This document shows, piece by piece, positions 1-9,253 of a stretch of DNA of 15,482 bases. The translations under genes and the position numbers were made by a program. A model generated the notes under the pieces. The model was not told where the DNA came from. It saw only the letters and a list, made by a program, of their open reading frames with translations, and did no database searches. The stretch comes from Oehlia diaphana. Lineage: Eukaryota; Glomeromycota; Glomeromycetes; Glomerales; Glomeraceae. The DNA lies in assembly GCA_003833135.1 (NCBI GenBank), contig QZLH01001369.1, positions 17,623-33,104 of the forward strand, in the 5' to 3' direction. The first letter of the stretch is position 1, and every line of letters starts with the position of its first letter.

Positions 1-912
1 CGATCAGTAGAAAGTTATATTCATGAAAATGCTAACATATTTAACATATTCTCCTCACATTTTAAAATTATAGAAATTGATTAGAAATTTTCAAAATGGC
101 ATATGTTTTGAGTAGAAAGGGTTTACACGGTCATTTTTTTAGGTATAAAAATGATGTGTAGAAAAAAAAATATTGAACATTGTTTTAAAAAAAAGTATTT
201 ACTATTATTTTCATGCTATTTATTTTTGATAGCATACTTACTATGATTGATTTATCTTTTCTTTTTTTATTTGAAGTCTGTACAGAAAAAAAAAAGCAAA
301 AAACCAAAAAATCTTTAAAAAAACCGAACAATTTTCCTTTTACATTAGTTGATTGTTTTTTTTCCTTTCGGTGTTTATTTCTTTTTATTAGTTATTGATG
401 GAGATGGGATTGGACGCAAAATCAAACAAACATTTTTTAATTTTTTGAAACGAGAAAGCGAGAAAGAAATATATATATATATATATATATATTTAAAAAT
501 TTTTCAAGTTTCCTTTTCTATTTTTTATTTTAAAATAATGTAACTAATGCATAATGCAATAAAAATAAAATTCAAATTGAGAAACTTTTAGAGTCAGATG
601 AGTAAATGAAATGTATGATGCTATGCTCTCTTACATTTTCGAAAAATATCTATAGCTAATTTTTTTTATCACTAAATAACACTAGATTTTCAAAATAAAT
701 TATCCCACTAAATTTTTGTCTATCTACATCATTATCATCTACACAGACTATGAAAAAGATTTATTCCAATAATAGAACTTCGTTAAGATCAAGTAATTTC
801 GAGACTACAGAATGAATTTGGGGAATTAGCAATTGAGTTTTAAAAAAAATAAGAAATGTGATATTTCCGATCCAAGCTTACCATTATTCATTTTCATAAC
901 ATTCCAATCCGT
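1..912. other. AT-rich stretch without a recognisable gene
   Basis: This stretch is made of A and T runs with scattered short open frames that look like chance products of low-complexity sequence. One example is a Phe/Leu-rich frame near 213-398. I see no conserved protein motif, no tRNA-like B box and no convincing splice pattern on either strand. The only ordered structure is the AT microsatellite listed separately. Confidence 0.6.
469..492. repeat. (AT)n microsatellite, about 12 units
   Basis: An uninterrupted alternation of A and T runs through these bases, directly after a purine-rich GAGAAAG stretch. It is a simple-sequence repeat that can slip in replication. It also produces a spurious run of Ile-Tyr codons in the overlapping frame. 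Confidence 0.9.
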
Positions 913-920
913 CTTATATT

Positions 921-1322
921 TAGGGATGGGGTTGGTTCAATTATGTAATTTTGAGCAGTTTTTGGAACTGATCCAAATCTCGTGGATTTCAAACTTATAT
1001 GAGCCAAAAATCTTATTGGGAATAGAGAAACACATATTCTTTTACAATAAATAAATAAAAAAAGAAAATTATAAGTCAAAATCGATTTTAATAGCTTTTA
1101 AAAATTGAACTGAACCGGTTTTGAACTGATTCCAAAAACCAGTTCAAAATATAATCAACATCAAAAATATAATCATGAACCAACTATTGATTGTTAACCA
1201 ATAAATTCATAATTAACACATATTCTACTTATGTCTTTAATTTAACACATGTAGCTCATATTTTTCTTAATGGGAACCAACGGTGAACTATAATAGAACT
1301 GAACGAACTGTCCCCATTCCTA
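921..1322. mobile_element. Non-autonomous hAT-like DNA transposon (MITE), 402 bp
   Basis: The left end reads TAGGGATGGGG. The right end, reverse-complemented, reads TAGGAATGGGG, which gives an 11-bp terminal inverted repeat with one mismatch and weaker similarity further in (GTTC motifs). The element is flanked by an exact 8-bp direct repeat, CTTATATT, at 913-920 and 1323-1330. An 8-bp target-site duplication together with termini fitting YARNG is diagnostic of the hAT superfamily. The interior encodes no transposase. It carries many short copies of GAACTG/CAGTTC and GAACC/GGTTC in both orientations, including AACCGGTT near 1114-1121. Such subterminal motifs are typical transposase-binding sites in hAT elements. 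It presumably moved with a transposase supplied in trans. The opposed short frames at 833-1054 and 894-1079 are artefacts of this element. Confidence 0.85.
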
Positions 1323-1397
1323 CTTATATTTATGAAATTCGTTGCTTAATGTGTTAAGATATTGCCTGGCCACATAATATCCTTGTAAAAAAAGTTG

Positions 1398-1560
1398 ATC
1401 CGTTTTTTATTTTACATCTTTTTTCCGTAAAAGGCTCATATTTCTGGAATTAATAACCTTATATCATGGAATTTATCGAATTATTTACATTTTCCGTGAA
1501 TAGATCCGTGAAAGGCTCATTTTTACTGAGTTTTTACAGAAATAACGGATAAAATTTTTT
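1398..1560. repeat. Decayed short repeat with CCGTRAAAGGCTCA motif
   Basis: Two direct copies of a CCGTRAAAGGCTCATWTTT motif lie at 1425-1443 and 1506-1524, with one substitution between them. A further TTTTCCGTGAA lies at about 1490-1500. The pair is enclosed by ATCCGTT near 1399 and its inverted partner AACGGAT near 1547-1553. This suggests the remains of a small inverted-repeat element, but I could not find a target-site duplication. Confidence 0.35.
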
Positions 1561-1573
1561 ATAGGGTATAGTC

Positions 1574-1591
1574 TTACCAATTTATTGGTAA
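1574..1591. repeat. Perfect 8-bp stem hairpin
   Basis: TTACCAAT and ATTGGTAA are exact reverse complements separated by a two-base TT loop. No adjacent gene gives it an obvious role. In this composition it could be a fragment of a repeat rather than a functional site. Confidence 0.5.
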
Positions 1592-3414
1592 AGAGTCCCG
1601 GCTGAAATTACAGTCATGCGATGTATTTCACTGCACCGATGAGGCACTTGTTAACGATCACGATTTTCTTTGCAAATATCAAATATGTTAAAAAGATCAG
1701 GAATGATAATATGTTTGCTTTGACTTTAAGCGACTATAGAGTCAGAAATATTGATTAACATCGTGATGATGTTCTTTTAGAAGCTAGCCGAGCAATAAAC
1801 CAACCAACTTTATTATAACTTTACTGAAAATGTGAGTTCATTTGATTGTTGATTTCGATGATGTTAATAATGGTAGGTTTTATTTTTCGTTTTATTTTTG
1901 CTTTATTTACGCAAGGCAGATAAAAGGGTTCACTAGCTGGACATTACCTTTTTATATAATTCGCAGGATCGACTTTGTTATACACTTTTAGGAAAAATTA
2001 TGTTAATATGATCGCATTACGAAATTCTGATCAACAGATCCACTTAAAATTATAATAGAAAAATTTTGAAGCTACCTATATATAAAGTTCAACAAGGAGG
2101 TCTTTTTTGTTATACGTAAAAGCTTTGGAAAAGTTCTAGAATAAATTACTTATTCCCGTGATACATGATATCGTCTATACTAAAATGTTCTAACGTTACT
2201 ACGCATTTATCAAGTTCTAGATTAAAATATTATTTAGCACATATAATTCCCTCAATCCCTCAATTAACATCATGCAAAAAAATATACTGTAATGTCTGGT
2301 AAATTAATTGCACTAATTGTGTCTTTGCTGTACAAGAAATACAGGTTATAATCTACTATAGTGTACATGATAACATTATTCTAAACTAATCTATACAGTT
2401 TATTCTTCTTTTATAAGAAAGTCTGCCAATGATACCTTTCAGAATTCTGAAATTTTGAATAATATTGTTCTAGAATACTGTGGTAGAATTTTTTACCAGC
2501 CTATGCAATAATTGCAAACTTAAATTTATTGCTTGAACTGTTAAGACAATATTCCGTTTCATTTTGATAAGCTATACTATTGTTTATTTATAGATTAGTC
2601 ATATAGGTACAATTTAATACATGCAGCCAATTTTCATTCTTTGAGCCAATAAAATCCAACTATTTTATGTTATTCTATGCATAATTTACATTGTATCAAC
2701 TTAGATATTATCAACATGTTTTTAAAAACAAATATTCAATATTAATTCCAATAAATATAATAAATATCTAAAGTTCTATATAATATGATCTAGATTGGAC
2801 AACAAAGATCAAATGAAATATTTCATTATAATATATTTGAATTATTTATAACCTTTTTTTTAGGGTTCCATTCTCCCTGCTTTAATAGTGTATTTAGTTC
2901 TATCTATTTAATATTATATAGAATATTAACAATTAAGTAAATTAAATCCATAAAAAGAGTAAACCTCCTTTTAGTCAGATAAATTTAATAATAATAACAT
3001 AATGTTTTTGTATGCATCTAATATTTGTGATTCAAATTTATTGGTATATTAAAGAAAGATTTTTTCCAACTTTTAATTAAATTGATTTTAAAACTGTCAA
3101 ATTAAATAGGTATAAATATGACTTCAAAAGTGCGTTAAAAAATATAAATTCTATATATGTTTTCCTTTTCATAAAATCAATATTAAATTCCTATACCATT
3201 AATAATATTATTCATTACCCAATAATCTTGTGAAGTCATGAAACTGGAAAATCAACTTCCTGAAATCATGGAACAAAAAAAGATGCAACATTAAATCTTT
3301 AACAATTCTCTCTGTGAATTGTGGCACATGAAAATTGATGAATTACCATCTGACCAGGAATAAAGTGTTAGGAAGACTGTGCAAACATAATCCATCATTA
3401 GGAAATTTTATAGC

Positions 3415-3760
3415 ATGAAAAATTGTGTAAGTTTACGATTTTGTAAGTTTACAAAAGTTTATGCCATAATATTTTTAAAATATTATGTAAGTTTACAATT
3501 TCGTAAGATTTATGTGATATTACAGTTAAAATATTACACATATTGTAAGATTTATGCAATAGTACAGTTAAAATATTCTGCAAATTTACGAAACTGTAAA
3601 CCTGCATAATAATATTATGGTTGAAATATTTCAAAAATTTACAAGACTGTAAACTTGCGTAATATTACAGTTAAAATATTTCAAAAATTTACGAGACTGT
3701 AAATCTGCGTAATATTACAGTTGAAAATTTATGAGACTGTAAACCTGCGTAATATTACTA
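3415..3760. repeat. Degenerate ~50-bp tandem repeat (minisatellite), about 6-7 units
   Basis: The clearest units are 3611-3660 and 3661-3710, both exactly 50 bp and differing at only a few positions. They are followed by a 40-bp unit with a 10-bp deletion at 3711-3750. Older, more diverged units extend leftward to about 3415. Each unit contains ACAGTTAAAATATT, a TTTACGAGACTGTAAA block and, at the unit joint, the perfect palindrome GTAATATTAC. Short open frames on both strands across 3415-3634 come from the repeat periodicity and should not be read as genes. Confidence 0.8.
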
Positions 3761-3984
3761 TTCGATCGTTAAAGCTATGTATGCAGTAGAACGTATACAA
3801 GGGCATGTGATACTATTGAATAATCAAAAATAATATAAACACCTTTTCTTTTAAGTTTGAGAAAGCAAATTTATTTTTATTTATAAAATTTTTTATTATT
3901 TACAATTTTTATGTTAAAAATTAAAGTAAATTCTAATTTTTATTATAACTTAATAAAAAATACATATTTGATACTTGTTCACTA

Positions 3985-4750
3985 CTATTTTATAAAATAG
4001 TACTTAGGCTGTACAGCATGAATGTCAGTATCAGTCACAGCCCAAAAAATACATGAGTCTTCAGCCGATATTTGGTACGGATTGGGCCTAGCTACTCACT
4101 TAATAAATAAAAAATAAAAATAATTATCCTCTTCTACGATACGTAGGTAAGTTTTTCCTTTACTTACAATCATCATGTGTGACTAAAATTGATCAAATTT
4201 ATCAAATTTAAAACATGAACGTAAATATTAATTATAAATTTTATTATAGTATAATTACCTGACCTCTTCCAAAATCTCATTCTAAATTCACGATAATATC
4301 TTTGGCTGGTACACGTTTACAGCTACCGCTCAGGGTTACCATTACGATAAAGGACATAGTTCTAAATATTAAAATCAGTTTAAATATTTGATAAATATAT
4401 TTAATTTATATAAATGTAATTTTATTTGTTTACTTACATGGTAATCCCTGACAAGGTTCCTCCACTTTAGCTGCACTGTTACCCAGAAATCCTTGTACGA
4501 AATATTCTATTTATTCTGATTTAATTAAATAGATTGGTTAATTTGAATTTAAATTCTTTTTTAAAGAAATTATAGATATTAGTCATATGAACCTATTGGC
4601 AACAGAGTCTCAAAAATCATGGTGACTTCTACCATTAATATTGTGGTAGGCGTGATTTCTGTCTTGACGTATGTCAACAAACTCATCCATCATAGCCCAG
4701 TTCTAATAAACATTATAGTGAAAATGACATGAACGTGTGTAGCGAGACAT
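3985..4750 (-). pseudogene. Spliced pseudogene of a Myb/SANT-like (trihelix/MADF-type) DNA-binding protein
   Basis: Five minus-strand exons fit together in phase: 4593-4750, 4438-4506, 4259-4361, 4168-4182 and 3985-4091. The introns are 86, 76, 76 and 76 bp. Donors are GTAAGT (introns 2 and 4), GTAATT (intron 3) and a weak GTTCAT (intron 1); all acceptors are TAG. The start is ATG at 4750, giving an MSRYTR opening. Motifs in order are NWAMMDEF, GRSHHDF(stop)DSVANRI, ISG(stop)QCS, KWRNLVRDYH and RYYREFRMRFWKRS. This is the W-F/W-Y helix pattern of trihelix/MADF DNA-binding domains. It is broken by in-frame stops at 4703-4705 (TAG), 4610-4612 (TGA, at an expected Trp), 4479-4481 (TAA), 4323-4325 (TAG) and 4317-4319 (TAA), and by a one-base loss at about 4465-4469. 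The 15-bp fourth exon and the tail exon are less certain. The first TAG could instead be a splice acceptor. A 20-bp perfect palindrome, 3983-4002, spans the final stop. Confidence 0.7.
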
Positions 4751-4780
4751 TATTAGATTAAATTGATTTTTATAATTTAC

Positions 4781-5016
4781 TTTTAGGATGAGTGAAATTT
4801 TGGATAGAAAGAAAGTCGTAAAATGGCACTTTAAATAAAATTTGAACAATACCTCTTTGGTTTGATTTTATTTCTCATTTCAATTAAAATTTAATTTATT
4901 ACACTTTTCATCATTAAACATATTAATTAAATCTCATGCAGATATAGATTATCTAAATATAAATATCATGATCTTAAATATAATATAAATCACTTAATTT
5001 ATTTAATTTTTTTTTT
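4781..5016. other. AT-rich left flank of the LINE, no gene seen
   Basis: This is mostly A/T-rich sequence ending in ten T residues (5007-5016), against which the A run of the target-site duplication begins. It would be the upstream (promoter) side of the minus-strand pseudogene, but I see no convincing core-promoter motif in such a biased composition. Confidence 0.5.
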
Positions 5017-5038
5017 AAAAAAAAAAATCTTAGTGATT
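5017..5038. repeat. Left target-site duplication of the LINE
   Basis: Eleven A residues followed by TCTTAGTGATT are repeated at 11072-11093 just after the element's poly(A) tract. The 11 non-A bases are an exact match. The A portion cannot be separated from the tail. The preceding T run gives a TT/AAAA insertion context, the kind of site nicked by APE-type LINE endonucleases such as L1. Confidence 0.9.
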
Positions 5039-5160
5039 GAAAATGATTTTTAATTTTTTTTTAATTTGATATTGAAAAAAATCGAGAAAGGGTTTAGCTG
5101 GTCTAAACAGAAAACAAAAATAAAGTAACGAAAAATGGTAAACCACTTAATGCAACTGAA
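5039..5160 (+). other. 5' leader of the LINE
   Basis: This short A/T-rich leader precedes the first ATG of the element (5161). It contains a small perfect hairpin, GTTTAG-CTGGT-CTAAAC, at 5092-5108. Its first 31 bases include a 27-bp segment (5043-5069) that is a near-exact inverted copy of the DNA just beyond the element's 3' target-site duplication. The true first base of the element may therefore lie near 5070. LINEs usually carry an internal promoter here, but none can be recognised by eye. Confidence 0.5.
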
Positions 5161-6113
5161 ATGACAAATAAAAACACAAAAGTTACGCAGAAAACAAAAA
5201 CAAGAAAGGTAAAGTCCAACAATTTCCCAATTCCCTCAAGAGCACTAAGAACAACGACGTGTCTCATACACAAGACACGAACATTAGACGCTCACAACAG
5301 GGACAGGACGAACCAAATTTCAGCAATAACATTAGTGTTACTAATGCATTTAACTTAACTTTCATAGGTTATAACATTAATGGTCTTGGATCTGACAGTT
5401 TCAAACTTAACATTTTTATGGACTATTGCACAAACAAAGGAGCTGACATTGTAGGTATATGTGAAACTAACAGAGAAAGAAAAAACAGGGAATTTTAGAA
5501 CAAACAAAATCCAGAATACATCTCATTCTAGACTAACAAAGACAATAAGATTAAAGGTTCCAGAGTGTGTATTATAACTAACAAGAAATGGGAAAAACAT
5601 ATTGGGAAAGTTAATAGGATTGGCATGTATTACATAGAAACTTGGCTACTTTTTAAGAATTGTACACTCGTAGTGGGTGTAGTATACATGCCACCATCAG
5701 ATACAAGGATACAAAATGAATTAACCAATCACATTAAAAATGAATTTACGAACCACAGCAAAAAAAATAGATACTATGTTTTGATAGGAGACTTGAACTC
5801 ATATATTGACAAATCAATGGATTACAGCGGCCCATCCAAACTTGCTAAAAAACCAGCAAGTATCATCACATGGTTAGACGACTCTTTCTTTGTAGACACA
5901 TTTAGGAAATTAAACCCAAAAAAAAAAAGCTTTACATGGACAAATAAAACGACATCGACCAGAATTGATTACATCTGGGCAGACCCTAAACTTGAAGCTA
6001 AAATAAAAAAGAGTCATATATACCAATCAGCCGACATCACAGATAGCGATCATAGCATTACGCTTGTGGAAATTTCTTTCACAGATATAATAGTCACCAA
6101 CAACAAGAGCTGA
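5161..6113 (+). pseudogene. LINE polyprotein fragment: N-terminus and APE-type endonuclease
   Basis: ATG 5161 opens a Lys/Asn-rich basic N-terminus. The frame then shifts near 5195-5215 into the frame carrying the endonuclease. Catalytic signatures of the exonuclease-endonuclease-phosphatase fold are all visible: the NIN motif (5373-5381), the metal-binding Glu in ICET (5463-5465), the GDLN Asp and Asn (5790-5792, 5796-5798), RIDYIW, and the terminal SDH Asp-His (6048-6053). This enzyme nicks target DNA to prime reverse transcription. TAG codons at 5496-5498 and 5529-5531 interrupt it between the ICET and VVGVVYMPPSD motifs. The second sits where the context F-stop-TNKD suggests a former Trp. 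The frame ends at TGA 6111-6113, and the continuation is in another frame, open from 6094. Confidence 0.9.
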
Positions 6114-6909
6114 GAAGAATACAAAACGCATAGTATACAATTACGAAAACACCACAAATGAGCAATGGAATAAATACGAAAATCACCTTAAAGACCTCTT
6201 AGAAAAATGGAAAGTATTCAATTATATAGAAACCCATGGACGAAATGAAGACACTCTAAACAAACTATGGGATATAATATGCAATTGTATACAACAGGCA
6301 TCACTCGCACACATCCCATACAAAAAAGTAGGAAGCACCAAAATTAACTTCAATAGAAATTATAAGGAAATTGAAGACTCTTCAAAAGAACGTAAAGACC
6401 TACTATACATAAGAAGTTTAATGAGAAAATTATACAAGAATGAGTTAAATGGGACAGAATTACTCAAGGCATCGGAAGAGATCAAATCTTTTAACCAATG
6501 CTACAGAACAAATATTTCTCAATTAACAGAAGACACAGACTGGCACACATGGAAAAGTGAGACTAGAAAATGGTTGAAGATAGTCAGAAGGGTGATTAAG
6601 GTGAAAGACAAAGCATGCAAGGAAGTAACAATAAAAAGAAGAATTGAGGAAAGGAATAAGATGATTATCAAAGACCAACGGAAAATGATTAATAATATAT
6701 TAGACAAAAAATACTCCAAAATTGACCTGGACAGAATTCGCATAACCGCAGACACACAGGAGGAAATCCTTCTAAATTCTAAAGATGAAGTTCAAGCAGA
6801 GGCCATTAATACATTTTCATCATTATTTCACGTAAGAAATCACAAATTTGAGAATCTTCCTGAACAATGGAAAGATATATACGAACCACGAGCTGATATT
6901 AACCCATGA
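6094..6909 (+). pseudogene. LINE polyprotein fragment: linker between endonuclease and reverse transcriptase
   Basis: After the endonuclease the coding frame resumes one base out of register. It is open from 6094, with recognisable coding sequence from about 6115 (TKRIVYNYENTTNEQW), and runs to TGA 6907-6909. The region is Lys/Glu-rich and probably helical, containing SSKERKDLLYIRSLMRKLYK followed by the long charged stretch to about 6770. It has no catalytic motif, as usual for the linker ahead of LINE reverse transcriptases. A shift of a single base near 6111 (CAAGAGC-T-GAGAAG) would explain the frame change. The terminating TGA lies just 12 bases before the next open segment in the same frame. 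Confidence 0.85.
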
Positions 6910-6921
6910 ATTTACGATCAC

Positions 6922-7941
6922 TTGGATGATGTACTGACAGAACAAGAATGGAATGAGATGTTCAACACTATGAATGACGAATCAGCTCCAGGTATATCAA
7001 ACATCAGCTACAAACTAATAAAGAAAGCAGGTGTTAAAGTGAATGAATTATTTAGGCAATACACCGGTCTATATTATTACCTACAGGACATACCAGTAAA
7101 ATGGAAGATATCTCAACTGTATTCGATCCCTAAGACATATGATTGGGATTACAACCTGGCAAGAACGAGACCAATCCTTTTGATTGAATGTTTGCACAAA
7201 TGCGCAGTTAAGATTATTACAAAGCGCCTAGGTAATATACTCAGTAGACATGCAGTCTTAAAAGGACCAAATTATGCAGGTTTACTGGGCGAATCAACAT
7301 CAATTCCTCTCACCATAATCAACGATATTTTAGAGGATGCCCGTGAAGAAAACAAAACATTGTGGATCGTGTCTCAGGACATGGCAAAAGCGTTCGATAG
7401 CGTCAGAATGATCCCCTTGCAAAAAGCTTTGGAAAGGATTAAACTACCACATACCATCATCAACTTTATTATAAACATATATAGGAACTGTCAGATGAGA
7501 ATCATCACGGCATATGGTCTAACAGATACCTTCACTACACATGATGGTATCGACCAAGGCGAGGTGATATCCCCCCTTGTATGGAGAATATTTTACGATC
7601 CCTTACTCCACAGAATACAAGAAGATGAATCATTAGGATATATAATGAAACTGAAATGGCCGAATAACGTGTCTTGCAATGAGAAACAGAGTATAACGAT
7701 ACGAACTGCCACCTCAGCATATGCAGATAATACACAATGGATAGCTAAAAGCAAAGATGAAGCAAAAAAGATATCATTAATTGCTGATGAATTTTTTGAC
7801 ATAAATGATATAAAAATAAATGGAGAAAAATCCAAAATCATAATCGTCAACCCAGAAGACAGTAACGAAAATGAAAGATTTCTCAAAATAGGGAAAAACA
7901 AAGACAAAGTGTTTGCTAACAAAGGTTCAGAACCAATATGA
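6922..7941 (+). pseudogene. LINE polyprotein fragment: reverse transcriptase core
   Basis: This is the longest uninterrupted piece (339 codons) and holds the reverse transcriptase palm and fingers. Visible motifs are SAPGISNISYKLIKKAG (block 0/1), KISQLYSIPK and ARTRPILLIECLHK (block 2), SQDMAKAFDSV (motif A, catalytic Asp 7378-7380), GIDQGEVISPLVWRIFYDPL (motif B) and AYADNTQW (motif C, 7717-7737). Motif C reads YADN: the second Asp of the near-universal xxDD is Asn (AAT, 7729-7731), one G-to-A change from GAT. That would impair metal binding. The segment ends at TGA 7939-7941. The same frame continues at once as ILGVWF, so this stop is a nonsense mutation, probably CGA to TGA. Confidence 0.95.
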
Positions 7942-7944
7942 ATA

Positions 7945-8310
7945 TTGGGCGTATGGTTTAAGGCAGACAAAGGAGACAAACACACAGAATTAATAGTGAA
8001 AAAAGAAATTTTGACAATACTAGGGGCCATTAGATGCAAACACATAACTCACGCGCAGGCAATATACATTATAAATGCCGTTCTACTCCTAAGACTTGAA
8101 TACAGATTAAAGACCACCATTTGGGAAGATAAGAAGTATGAAGAAATCTTTAGACCAGTCATGAAAGTAGTTAAACATAAAGCGCGGCTCTCAGCTAAAT
8201 GTCATGATAGCATCCTACTACATTCAGCGCAAGGCAAGCTAAAAAACTTATGGAGAAACCAAATAGCCGCGCAAATAACGGAATTTCTTGTAGCTTTAAA
8301 TGCAAAATGA
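7945..8310 (+). pseudogene. LINE polyprotein fragment: reverse transcriptase thumb region
   Basis: This piece is in the same frame as the preceding reverse transcriptase fragment and separated from it by one stop codon. It begins ILGVWF, the Leu-Gly block that follows motif C in LINE reverse transcriptases, and continues through a helical thumb-like segment (AIYIINAVLLLRLEYRLKTT). It ends at TGA 8308-8310, where the coding frame shifts: similarity of style continues in the frame of 8250-8885 from about 8313 (KKAQLTLNIM). Confidence 0.85.
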
Positions 8311-8885
8311 AACTAAAAAAAGCACAATTAACGTTAAATATAATGTCGTATATCTTAATGATTGGCCCTGATGTTACAGTCCTCAATAAGATGTTGAATA
8401 ATTATGTGTACAACGTCGTAAGGAAAGCACATGATTATTTGTTCAAATTCCATCCATTAATGGAAAATGAAGAATGGAACATACCAATAATTGGCCTAAA
8501 TGTGAGAGATTTCATACATCAACAAGTGCCAGAAATAATAAAAAAAGATAGGGAACTTATCATAAGGAAAGCAGCGACTCTTTCCATATATGGAATTCTG
8601 CAACTGTTAAACTATGACGCGTCAAATACAGTCACATGGCAGCAAATATGTGACTTTAATAAAAGACAAGCAAGAGAAAGGATATCGAAATGGTTCACCA
8701 CTTTGTTAGGCTTAGTACAACAGTCACCTCAGCTTAAAGACCTGTGCAAGATAAATGTGGGACCTTCAAACTCAAGAAGCGAACCAGAAAGGAACAGAGA
8801 AACTTTAACTAATATGCAGGCAATTAAGGTAATAAAAGAAATTCTGTCCATAGATGGCAGAAAAAAGGAGTTCGTATACACATAA
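8250..8885 (+). pseudogene. LINE polyprotein fragment: region between reverse transcriptase and RNase H
   Basis: The real continuation starts near 8313, after a one-base frameshift. The first ~20 codons of this frame overlap the previous piece and are not coding. The sequence (MLNNYVYNVVRKAHDYLFKF, then GLNVRDFIHQQVPEIIKKDR) has no catalytic motif and corresponds to the connector between polymerase and RNase H. It loses frame again in the A-run at about 8860-8868, where homopolymer slippage is the likely cause. The next frame there reads GVRIHITGLYASNRIN. Confidence 0.8.
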
Positions 8886-9253
8886 CAGGACTATACGCTA
8901 GTAATCGGATAAATCAAAAAAAAAAAAAAGAGCAGCCAGAGAAATACCTAATGCAACACTGGGCTATCAAAGATAACAACCAGAATGATGACAATGGATT
9001 GATAGTAATACAACATTGCAATGGCTGCACATTAAATGATAAAAGAATTAACAAAGAAAGTAATAGTTGCTATTTCAATAGGGATCGATTGGATTTAACC
9101 TGCATAAATAGAATCTCTAGTTATCAAAATACTCTCAACACCAAAATTATAAAAGATATAATAGAAACTAGAAATCACCAAGAAAGAAAATATATCCCAG
9201 AATGGATACCTAGCTCTATACAAATACATGATTATGATACGGCTCTTATTTAG
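8867..9253 (+). pseudogene. LINE polyprotein fragment: connector upstream of RNase H
   Basis: An open frame continues here from the frameshift (GVRIHITGLYASNR) through a long A-run (8916-8929) and LMQHWAIKDNN to a TAG at 9251-9253. The same frame resumes immediately afterwards (NTLSNRESVSQHIALLHQL). The TAG is therefore a nonsense mutation rather than the natural end. CAG to TAG is one possibility. No catalytic residues are recognised. Confidence 0.8.

Larger units (their letters stand above)
1331..3414. other. AT-rich intergenic stretch without a recognisable gene
   Basis: I find no open frame of useful length, no conserved protein motif and no tRNA or rRNA signature here. Two weak structures are listed separately: a repeated CCGTRAAAGGCTCA motif and a small perfect hairpin. 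The part around 1590-1980 is somewhat less AT-rich than its surroundings, with unique-looking sequence such as GGCTGAAATTACAGTCATGC. I could not assign it. It may be an old repeat or a non-coding transcript. Confidence 0.5.

Noticed and set aside
1610..1680. CCGATGAGGCAC segment considered as a hammerhead ribozyme or C/D-box RNA core
   Set aside because: The CUGANGA core is not matched, no GAAA partner with the required stems is present, and no D box was found at a suitable distance.
2133..2476. Two TTCTAGAA palindromes resembling minimal heat-shock elements
   Set aside because: There is no gene downstream, the spacing to neighbouring GAA/TTC triplets is not the 5-bp periodicity of real heat-shock elements, and such sites arise easily by chance in this composition.
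3235..3400. Possible coding remnant on the plus strand (EVMKLENQLPEIMEQ, then FNNSLCELWHMKIDELPSDQ)
   Set aside because: The translation looks protein-like and glutamate-rich, but it has two in-frame stops within about 55 codons. I cannot tie it to a family or find supporting splice sites.
4703..4888. Extra upstream exon of the minus-strand pseudogene, using GTAAAT at about 4780 and TAG at 4703-4705 as a 78-bp intron
   Set aside because: The intron length fits, but the most protein-like upstream frame does not join in the right phase to NWAMMDEF. The uninterrupted MSRYTR start with a nonsense TAG is at least as simple. Not excluded.
7593..8045. 150-codon minus-strand open frame
   Set aside because: It lies antisense to the reverse transcriptase fragments and has no motif of its own. 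Its length follows from the codon bias of the plus-strand gene.
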